Notes under the pieces: generated by a model
Told to the model about the DNA's origin: nothing
What the model saw: the letters and a program-made list of their open reading frames with translations, nothing else
Database searches by the model: none
NCBI RefSeq assembly: GCF_032362555.1
Contig: NC_083515.1
Coordinates: 5,677,001-5,741,000, forward strand
Source of the DNA: Amyelois transitella
Lineage: Eukaryota; Arthropoda; Insecta; Lepidoptera; Pyralidae
Length of the DNA: 64,000 nucleotides
Reading direction: 5' to 3'
Position numbers and translations under genes: made by a program
In this document: in pieces, positions 11,401-23,400 of the stretch
How positions within the stretch are numbered: the stretch's first letter is position 1
Layout of the letters: every line of letters begins with the position of its first letter

Positions 11401-14400
11401 TACCTACGTTTTTGTTAGTGTATGTATGTTTTACTACAACAGTATCATTTTTCAGCAGGCCTTATGATAGACACGGCCCTCCGGGTGGACCTCCGTTCAA
11501 CCGGTATCCTCCTGAACCTTTTCAACCGCCTCCGCCTGGAATTAAAGATTCTCCTAATGGGTATGTTACAATTTATTCTATTCCTATTACCTATTTATTG
11601 ATTTATTCCTTTTTATATAATTTTTCACACTTTTACTACCGCTATAATAAAATTGGGGTTATTAAAATAATCAAATGGAACGTAAATGAGTTGTTTTTTA
11701 CTTAAATTTTAACAAGTACTTAAACTCGCGTAACTAAATGCGAACCGTACGCAATTTTCTCGCATGAAGTTAAATTAATAATGTTACACGTTTTTGTATT
11801 ACTTTAAACATAAACTAAATTTTATTAAAACATCTATCAAGTTGAAAACTGTACGCTTCAGTATACGCGGTGAACATTTATGAGGAAATGTATTGTCTTA
11901 GGCACAGTGAGGATCCGCTCGAGGCGTTCAACAGAATGATTCGCGAGAAGGAAATGCGCGCGAAACGGCGCGAGGAGCGACGGCGCGCCGCGTCGGGGTC
12001 TCGCAGCCCGCGCTCGCGGTCGCGCTCGCCCGCGCGCTCGCCGCCGCCGCGCTCGCTCGCGCGCTCGCCGCCGCGCTCGCCCGCGCGCTCGCCGCCGCGC
12101 TCGCCCCCTCGCTCGCCCCGCGCTCGCCCTCGCAGTCGCGGCTCCAGCAGACTCCGGTACTCTAGGTTCGTGTCACATCATAGCTTACCGCTTATAATGC
12201 AAGGACGCTGCGTCAGTAGACGAAATCATGTGCTCGTTTTGCTTGCTTAGATTCTTTGCTTAATATGTAATGTCGCTGTAGTTGTGTATAATATATATGT
12301 AATTAGTATATTCGTATATTAAAATTTATATATCTTGCACTTTACTTGATTTAACCCTATTCTGAAAAATACTGTAATTAAACATATATGAAAGCTGCAC
12401 TAAAAGTTTTAAGAATGTTAAGAAAGTGGTACTGTGCATGGACATTTTAACATGATTTAAAATTTCTAAGTGTAAATAACAAACTTAGCCTTATAAATTA
12501 AGCCCGCGCATCAGAGGTTTTTCAACCTGATGAACTATTGCTCCAAAACAGACATTCTAATTTTAGCTTTTCGTGTTGTTTCGTGGTGGCTGCATGAGAT
12601 GTTATGTACTTTTATAGTAGAATGAAGAGCACCTTTTTAATGCTCTTTAATGGATTTTTATTGTATGTATGTACGTGATGGCTGCTATACTTGATAATTA
12701 TTGAGTTACGTTTTTTCACCTCGAAATGATTTCGTGGTGAACTTAGGTCGAATTACTTTGTAATAGTTGTCTAAAGTGACATGAAGACACAAAGAAGTCA
12801 ACTGTATTCACTCTGGTGGTATCTTGGTTTGGTGGCAAAGTCAAAAATATCGGAAAATAATAAAATATATTTGGTACCAATTCGCTACTTATAAATTGAC
12901 ACAGTATTACCAATGTTTATAATAAAATATGTAAACTTGTTTCAGATCTCGATCAATTTCTCGGGGTCGGCTGCGACGATCGCCATGGTCACCCAGGAGA
13001 CGTCGCACTCGCGAGCGGACTCTCTCGTTAACACGGTACGTACACAAGCATATTTATAAGAAAAGACAATGACCCGTCTGCTCATAGCAGGCTCTCGCAA
13101 TAAATACTGCGCTGATTAGCAGTAATCACGAGCTCTGACAATAACGTCACACGAACGGCGGTACAAATGATTTCATTGACAATTTAAATCTTCGTTCAAA
13201 AAATATGTTTATATATACTTTTTATGTTTTTTAAAGAAGAAATATTAACTTCACTTTTATATTTAACCCAATGAGGCGGTTTTGATGCATTACAAAGAAC
13301 CGGTCAGTGCGCCGGTAAGCAATAAAATCGTAGTAAAATAACAAGTAAAACTTATACAATTGTTTGTTTGCTAAAGGTCCCCGTCGCCACGTCGGCGACC
13401 TCGCTCCCCTCTGCGGTACCGCTCTCCGCTCCGCTCCCCGCTCCGCTCGCCGCCGCGCTCGCTGCCGCGCTCGCCGCTCCGGTCGCCGCCTCGCTCGCCG
13501 CCCCGCTCGCCGCCGCGCGATCACAGGCGGTCCGCGCTTAGATCGCCGCCGCCGAGGGCCGTGTCTCCTCATCGGTATGTTATAATCCTATGAGTAGTCA
13601 GAAGAGTATGCCAGTCATTCCCTCAATAGTAATATTGAGTGCATGACTCGCAGATGACGCCCAACTGAAATAGATGAAATTTGAAATGTAAGTTCTTCAG
13701 TATTTGAAGTTCATTAATTTCTCGGAGGCCGGTCAAGGTGCCCGAAGAAGACGTGACCGCCCTGTGTATCACGTACTGTTCTAATCCAAGCGCGGCCATA
13801 TACCAATGACTCTTCTGTGTGGTATACATTAGTTTGATTGCTAAGTGATGCTATTATGGTTAGGAAACCTGTACGTGCAGGTTTGTACCGCCTTTTGCGA
13901 GTTATGCAGTTACTAAAAGTAAGTAAGAATAGTCATCTGCCTGAATAGCGTTATATCATTTATTGTATTTGTTGTCAGGTATGCTGGTGTATATGACGAA
14001 CTGTTGTCGCCGCCCCGTCGTAGTGTAGAGCCGCCATACGGATCCAGGTACGATTGTCAAAGTCTAGATAGTGGTCGAGAACGCCCTATACCATCGTCTA
14101 TGTGCACGCGTAAATTCCTTGACGTTATGAAATTGCCGAGCGGATTGAACCAGCGTCACCTTAAGTGGTTTTACTCGTTTAAATCGAACTTTTTATTTAT
14201 TATATCTTTAGTTTTCCGGCTTGATATTATCTATGAAATGTTGTCGCAAGTTGTGTGTGTTGGGAGTATTCAGCGTTATAAAAGCACCTCAACAGACATC
14301 TTTAATAGCTGAAATCATCGGTCTTCGGGTGAAGCTGCCATAATTACAAATATTTATTCGATATTTATATAGTAATAAGTTTGTAATAATATCTTGCTTA

Positions 14401-17400
14401 AATTTGTTTATAATATGCTTTGTTAAATTTGTTTGATGTTTATAGCAAGTTAATAATAATTTATGTGGAATCTCCAGCAATGTCCGTGCCCATTTATGTA
14501 TCTTTGTCAAATTGTTGACGCGTTGCTACCACAACGTTAAATTGTATTGCAAAGAATAAAACCATTCTCATTTCATAATAAAAATGTGAAAGCTACCCTA
14601 CATGACGAAATTAAACTAAACTAATTTTTAAAACAAATTTTGATGCACAGCGTCGTCTGCGAACTACAGCATCCTGCTGAAAAATTGTTCGAAAAAATTT
14701 TATTTATAAGACTCTGCTTTACATTTAAGGATTGTGTACTTTATTGCCATATTTTATGATTAATTTTTATATAGTATGTTATTGTGATGTAAGTGTATAA
14801 AAGATAGGAGGTATTTTTCTTCATCTGTGAATCTAGTATCGAAGCATAGCGTCGACAGTTTGTTGAAATAATATAGTTTTGTAACAAGTTGGCTTTTTAT
14901 ATTTTAAATATATGAGAAAATCTATTCTTCAAAGGAATTAGTTATGCATCACTTTTTATTTTGGTATGTTCTGACTTGTATCTGCGGTTGTTGTGCTACT
15001 ATGCCTGAGAAATAAGTAATGTTAGCTAATCAAATAATTAAAAATAAATCAAAATCTGTTTTGAAAACATTTATAAACAAGATAAATCTTGATGGAATGT
15101 ACTGAGAACACAATGAAATTGATGAATATGTGTATCTGGGTCTTGTAAATGTAATATGGCAGCCTTTCGACGACGGCCTTTGTGGCTCTGCGGTAGTACG
15201 CTTGTCTGTGACACCGGAGGTCCCGGGTTCGAATCCCGGCCAGGGCATGATGAGAAAAGAACTTTTTCTGATTGTCCTGGGTCTTGGATGTTTATCTATA
15301 TAAGTATTTATTATAAAATATAGTATCGTTGAGTTAGTATCTCGTAACACAAGTTTCGAACTTACTTCGAGGCTAACTCAATCTGTGTAATTTGTCCCGT
15401 ATATATTTATTTATTATTTATTTATTTCATTCGGACATACAGGCAACGATAAAAATGAGAATACAAGATGCTAAATTAATCCAAGAAGTAAGTAGGTCTA
15501 AGAATTGTAAATTTCCTTTCCGACATGTGGTACTGTTAATATATCCCACAATCATATAAATAATTAAATCATGTATGATTTTTAATAAAGTTAAAAAAGG
15601 GAATGACGATCTTAAAGCCTAAGAATTTTTCAACCAGTCAACAGAGCGGTGGTATTAATTATTTTTTAGCATATTTAATGCTAAAACATAATTAATAGGT
15701 ACTATGACTGACTGCTAATCTTTGTATTTGTATTGCATTATTTTTTATAAATTAACACGTGTTATAACTAAATTACGTATGAAATATGAGAAAATGTGTA
15801 AAAATAATATAAGTTTTATACTGTTTATTCGTTGCCGACATGTAGCAAGATATTTTTTTTTTCAAAGAATTTTCCTAAACATAATTAAACATTAAAAACA
15901 TTTATTTTCTTAAATTGAACGAATTATCAGTTATTGTCACAGGATTGCTTGGTTTGGACAAGTATCATGGGTTGCGTTACAAGCAGGTGTTTTTTTGTTG
16001 TTTGGCTGACCTCTGTAAATAATACAAAATGTTTATTTATATATCATATTTTATGATAGATATACATATAATTTTTTGAGCTAGAATGCCATCCTTAAAC
16101 AGATTTAAGTTAATCTTCAAGTAATTGTAGATAGCATTATATGCTTTTCAATAGTTTTTGGCTCCAGTACTAATGGTAATGATTGGAGGGTAGTGTAGGT
16201 ATATTAGGGTCATAACGCGTTTTTTCTAACTGAACTTTGTATGATTTTATGTACATTGTGTTCATTTTAAAATATACTTTAGATAAGGTCATCGGACTGG
16301 TCCTCGATTTGACGAAATTAAGACCCTATATCCTATTTTGTGATCTGAAATCTATATGTTATGATTTGTGATTTAGTAAAATGCAAAATCCACTCTGGGC
16401 CTCTTTTTGAAAACTGTATTTTATGTATACATACATATATTTAATATTTATATCTTTACTTATGTGATTTAAAAATATTTTTAGCTGTGATATTGTTCTG
16501 TGATATTAATAAATAAATATGTTTCAGGTCCTTACATATGAAATTGGTATAGGAGGAACAAAAGTCGAATATTTTTTAATATTATGTATTTATTTAATCA
16601 AAGTAAGAACCATTATTATCTATGCAATTTTGCCATCTCATAGGTAGTTAATTGATCCCTTTACTAAAAAAAAGCGGTTCCAACCAGCCTCGGTTGTTTT
16701 ACAGCTAGCTTTTCCATCATAGTTTACAATTGCTGACAATATACTGTCTGCCGTAATCACCTGGCCAGATTTGAGAAAACTGTAATAAACGACACCGGCA
16801 CTTGTCCACCAAACGCTTACAACTAAACTTAGTAACTTTTTTTGGCTCAATTTTAGCTTGGGCAGCATTTTCATCACAGGTAATGATTACATTTAAAAAC
16901 CCTTCATTATTGTGCCGGTTATGTAACGTAGCAGTCGACACGCGTTTGCCGGTTTGCTTCACTCGATCGTGAGGTTTTAAAATTTCCACCATTCTAATTT
17001 CTTAATCTTCCCAATTTGCTTCAAGTGGATTAAACAGTTTTATCACTAACACCGAAGCCGAAGCTAACTCGGACGTGGTTTGCGTTGGATCTGCTTCCAC
17101 AATAGCCTTCAATTCTTCAATATAAACTTTTTCTGCAGATCGAATTTTCCAGAACGAAAACGTTGCAAACAAAAATGCACTGTGTTTTCTTTTTATACTG
17201 CCGACCGCTTTACATCACTCATACTCATAAATAACGCGATATTTCAAGTTTTCCATTTTGTAAACCGAGTGATGCAAGCAGTAAAATCTGAAGAAAAAAA
17301 CAATTGAATGATGGTTAACGAAAATAGCTGTATAAATTTGGAATTCCTGACCAAAGAGGAGAAATTTCTGATTAAAGTGTAGCCAGTACAACAAAACGCC

Positions 17401-20400
17401 AATTACATATGTGAGGACCTAATATATCAATTAGGTATTAGATGCAACATAGTAGTGTTAACGAGCTTTACGCTGCACGTTGCGTGCCGAGTTTGTATTT
17501 ATAATACTAACCCTACTTCAGTCTGATAATAAGAAAAGATAATGTGTATAAGTAGTATTAAATGAGACATCATTGCGCGGATTTTGAGCGCAAAGCCAAT
17601 AAGAAAATGTGTATATTATTGTATATGCTGTAAAACATTCGCAGTATCTTTTTCTGGTTGGAAGTAAAGAAAGTTGGTAAATTGCATTAAGGAAAGGGGA
17701 CCCCATTGCAATAAAACTGTAAAAGTCCTCATCGAACCATGTCTACAATGTTTTTATTTAGTTAGCGATAAAAATTGTTATGTACCTAGGTCACGTATTT
17801 ATTGTCAATTGGCCTTTTTTTAAAGCTTTTGAGGATTTTTTTTTCATAGGCTTCGTCCAACTTAAAAAAAGGTATATATATAAAAGGTGATTTTTTGCAT
17901 AAATAATTTTGTGCTGATATTCTTTGGGATAACGGTTTTGGCATACAATATTTTGGCATAATTGATTTTCGGCATACTGTTCTGCTTTAAATAGTTATGC
18001 GTAAACCATTATGCGCAAGAAAAAATTATTATTCCGTAATACGGTATGCTACATTAAATTATAGCTTAATTATTTATGCAAATAGATAGAGACCCTTATA
18101 AAAATAACTCCCCCACCCCTCTAAGGGCAGAACAGCGGGTCAGCTTTTTCCGTGAACTTTTACGGCGAACGAAGTAACAGTCCATAGCTAGTAAAAAATA
18201 CGACTAAAGTTAATATTTGCTTTGCAAAAGGTTGTAATAAAATTTACAAAGGGAAAATTTATGAATTCTCTTTTTCTCTTTTTTCAAAAACTAATAGTAA
18301 TTTTTATATTCACTTTAATTTCGTTCTTAATTAAAGTTATATACAGTCATACATACAGTTTATCATGTCCTCCTCCGTTTATGAATATAGTATAACCAGA
18401 TAATCAGCGTAGAGAAGACTTTAACCACTGACTTTTCATCCTTATTTAACTTTGAAACTCTTTATCTGTTAGACAATTATCCATAATTAGGTTGAACAGC
18501 TAAGATGAAACGCACATACATATATGACTAACACCTTTCTCAATGTACCCGGTATAAATCACTCAGTGTACCCGGTCAATCACATGGACTCGAATACTGA
18601 TTTAAGGATTTCAGTGCTCGTATCATTTTCTTTACCCTTTGTAGGTTCCTATTCAAAATCCGTCTTGATTAACTTATATTTTCTCATCACTTTTGCCAGT
18701 TTCAGTCTTTTTTGTCACTCTATTAATCTTCATCTTTGCATCCATCTGTTCAGAAACCTTGGCTGGCAGCACTGGTCTGTGTTATAAGATATCCATTCAC
18801 ATAAATAAATAATATTGTGATATTTTTTTGCTCAACAAATATCAAATCGTGTATGCAATAAAAAGGTACTTGAAACAGAAACAAGATGTATTATATTAAT
18901 ACATACATACATATAATTACGTCTATTTCCCTTGCTGGGTAACAGTCTTGTCAACAGTCTTGAAAATACTGACAGGCTACGTACAGCTGTTTGGCTTACA
19001 GATAGAATTGAGATTATTTTGTGACAGAATGCTAGCCCCTCGCCTTAAAGAAGAATCCCAAGTTTATAAGCCTATCCCTTGGTCGCCTTTTACGACATCC
19101 ATGGGAAAGAGATGGAGTGAGTATTATATTAATATATATGTAATATTAATTATATTGTTAATTTGCGAAGGTATTATTACAAAACAAAATAACACACTAA
19201 CTCTGTTGTAGCTTTTAATAATTAAATTGTTGCGGGTTTTGTATGTATATCTACTGTAAACTTCGTGTTACCGAAATTGCTGTAAAATAACAGGTATTGA
19301 AGCTCACGTAATAAATCTTTGAAACCTTAAGTTAACCCTAAGTTTAAACCTGAGTTAATATTATTATAAAATACTATCTGTTGCCCGCGACTTCGTCGGC
19401 GTAAATTTCGAGTTGAATCTACAATAATGTGAAATAAATCAATATACTAATCATATGAAATATTAACTTAAATATGTGACCTTACCGAGTAAATTTTTGA
19501 CCACGTTAAATCAGTTTAGTACTTTTGGAAATAAGCGCGATCATACAGACAGACAAAAAAATAATTAAAAAAAATTCTTTATCCATTTCAGTCAAAATAC
19601 TAAATGTACAGACAAAATATTTTATTTTGATTTTAAGTTTTTTAAAATAAAATACTCAAATAACACAAAAAAATAATAAAAAAAAATATCTTGTTCTTGT
19701 TGGGGTTCGAACATGGACCGCCAATTTCAGACTCTCACGCGACAACCACTGGATCGAGGCCGCTGCGGTGGTGTCGAAATTAAAATAGACTTACAAACCA
19801 AAAATCTTTACGTGAGAATTACACATGTTATGTGCGGCAAAACAAGGATATTATCAAACTGATTTTCACTTATATTTATATGTTATAGGTATACCTAATG
19901 CTTTCGTACAATGATAAATGACTTTGAATTTTAACCTACCCTGATACCTTTTTTTTAGTGAACCGATTTTGATGAAACAAACTTTAAATGTTTTTCTGAG
20001 TTAAAACAAAGCCATTGGTGAAGTTTTAAGTAAATCGGTTCAGTACTTTCGGAGATAAGCGTGATCATACAGACAGTAAAAAAAAATGTTTTCTATTCTT
20101 CATTCTAAGAGTCCCTCTATCCATTTCAGTCAAAAATACTAAATGAAACCACAGTGAAGTCTGTTTCCAATACAATAAGATTATTTTTGTTATACTGATA
20201 TAAACGCAGCAACAATATCATAAACTGACTTAAAAATGTGTCCCGATTATCCTTATTTTTAAAGTGTATTGCTCTTTGGCGCAAAATTTAATTTAGATTT
20301 TTATACCAATCAATAAATAATTGACGATGTTTACCAGTCAGTGAAAATTGGTACAATTTTGAGGCCAATACAATTGATCTTTAAAATCTTTCTTTGCTAT

Positions 20401-23400
20401 TAAATGATGTAAAACATATCAAACTTTTTGAGGTACGTATTTGTACAAAAGTCATAGTTGCATGAATTTGTCTTATGTAAGTAATTTGATCGATTTTTTC
20501 ATGCTTTTTAATATAGCAGAATAAGCCTGTCCATTTGGTTATTATTGTCAACTTATGTTTTTTTTTATGGAAATTTATTATTTACAATCTTACACCTAAA
20601 TTACTTTACCCAAATAATAATTTAAAAGTTTTATAAAGAAAATATGAATGTTATTGTTTCTTTATCGCTATTTTTAGGATTCAAGTTGCCCACTACCATG
20701 AAAATTATAACCAAACTGGAAAACCAACTTTTAAAACAAGTTTCATCAGAATGATACTTGTTTTAGTGCCATATGGTTCCCGGCACCAAATAGAAAAAAG
20801 AATAGACCACTCCATCACTCTCCCATGAATGTCATAAAAGGCGACTAAGGGGTAGGCTTATAAACTTGAAATTCTTCGTTTAGGCGATGGGCTAGCAACC
20901 CGTCACTATTAGAATCTCAATTCTATCTTAAAGCCAAATAGCTGAACGTGGCCTATCAGTCTTGACAAGACTGTTAGCTTTGTCTACCCCGCAAGGTATA
21001 ATATAGACGTGATTATATGTATGTATGTATACTTGTTTTAAAAGTTGAAGAAAGAAGAATGAAACCATCAGAATGAAAAAGTGGCCACGAAATTTTTTCT
21101 TTCAACCTCTTTAGAATTAGATCAATGAAAGCGGCACATAGAAGAGGCATTACTTTTAAAACTTTTTTCAAGGTCATTGCTTAAGATTGGTTGGTTATAT
21201 TTCCTACTTCTCAAATTAAGAACTATTATAAATGTTTTATTTACTTTATAAGTTTAATTTTAAATGTTGTAACTAATAATAAAATATTATTATGGAAAAA
21301 ACTGGTTTTTCATTTTGTGTTTAGTTTTTTTATATTGTAGAATATATTTAATATGAACCGTACTTGTCAAGTGTATTAAGATTATTTTTAAATGTTAGCA
21401 AATTCTATATAATAAATGCGTGTTGAAAATATGAGGGCATGTTAGAATTTTATAAAGGCTATTTATACATACGTTGACATTTTTATCGTTTTTTATTTTA
21501 AGAATGAAACTTATAAGTTTTGTAAATTGGTTGAACGATTTCACTTGCGAATATAAAGGTCCAGAGTCCCTTCAGATTTGTCTCTCAATTTAGGTCGGTC
21601 TTCGAAAACTTCAGTTTTAGTGCATTGTCATTGTCTCGCATAGTGTCCTCAATCTAGGACTTCTTGGTTCTATTTGTGTGCTAAATCGCAGGTTCGCGCT
21701 AGGCGTGGTCTTGCTATTGTAGCCTGCCGTAGGACTTGTCTTCTTTACCATAAATAAACAATTTATGCCCCTAATGTGGAAGTTCCCCATGAACATACAT
21801 ACAGTGCAGTATTTGTGTTTCCATAACACGCAGATATTACGTCGCTCTAGCGCTGGCGGTGATCGACTTTCATACAAATATTAAATCGACTCTTCAATTG
21901 CCTAATCCTTGCACACTTGTGTTCGCTTCATTTACAGTCATTACTTTCTTCATGCAAACTTTCCGGTTTGGGAAATTCTTGACAGATGTTTCGACGTCCG
22001 CCAAGGTTTCTCCACGATCCATTTCAGTATGCAAAATATATTGGGACTTTATATACTCAAGCCTCCGCCACTTTATTAAGTCTTGGCTGCACGAAAGCAT
22101 CTTAATTTCATTGTTGATCGTTAGTTTCACTGTGCCACTTGACTCAGCAGGCTGATAAGGTACCTAAATGAAAGAAACTGTGTTGTAATTTATTTGCTTA
22201 TGCGATATGTCTGGCTTCCTTAAGGAATATCCTACCCGAATGTTACTCTCGACCCAACTCAACGCATCATTCATTGTTTAGGTGCCTTATTTCCTATGTT
22301 TCAAGTTATTGACTCTTCCCGTAAATAAAATAGCGCACCTATTTTATTTACGAGAAGAATTTTATCTTTAGCAGCCTAGGAGCTTTTTTTTAGCTTAAAT
22401 AAAGTATAGTATAGCTTCCTTTCAGGTATGAGGCATGAGACGTGGCTCGTGAATACGGGCGGTCGCCGCAAAGCTAGAGTGGTTTTCGGCATAGATGTTG
22501 ACGCTTATAAAAACTTAGCGTAGGAAGTTTTTCTTTTCATAGAAAATTAATATATTTTTTGACGGATTTTTAGCACCACAAGTTGTATAATCCGATCAGC
22601 TAATAGATCTCTACGTTGTTTTTTAAGCGTTATCCTTAAACTAATATCTAACGTTATTTTCAGAGTTTGAGTAAAATATCAGAAAATGCACGCTGGCTAG
22701 GGTCTGTCTTTATGTTATAATGGCGTTTACCCGATTTCATATATTTTTCTTTTATCGAGATGACTCTGATTATTGTGATCAATCATCGACTACGAAAAGA
22801 AATACGTTTAAAAGGTTTAGGGCCCTTTAAAATGTATGAAATAATGTGAACCCCAGTTATATGCAAATTTTATTTATATGCCTGACGTACGCATTTGTCT
22901 CATCAGCTCTTCAGCATATAAATTTATAGGTAACAAAACAGCTGCAGCACGAAGCACCATGTATACTCATATCCTACTATAAGGTTGGTTCTATACGCAA
23001 GGCAATTTTATACTTAAGGACATAACTACATGATACTTATTGAGATAAAAATATCCAGAGATAATCAAAGTGAAAGGAACTTGTATAGTTTCATTTTTGA
23101 ATGTATAGCCACCTTAATTTGTGATAACTTTTTTCACGCTATTTCTAAAAATAAACTTTTATATAGCTATAACCCGCAAATACTTCTTTCATGAACCGAA
23201 GTTTCATTTGCATTTTTTTGGCCTGTTCTGTCTCGCTGCAGGGCAAAGGAGCTTTGCTTTATTCGATCTTTTTCCAAGGCCATTATTGTAAAAGTTTTAA
23301 TGAAAGAATGAATTTTACAACGATATCAAACGATTCTGTGCAACAGCCGCAGTCAACATTTTTGATTCGGCTTACTTTGGTAATTTTAGTTTTGACCAAT

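Noticed and set aside
15175..15250. tRNA gene suggested by GGTTCGAATCC and box-A-like sequence (also at 30243 and 60376)
   Set aside because: The three copies continue into the same 150-bp non-tRNA body and tail, and no clean acceptor stem closes, so they are tRNA-derived SINEs.
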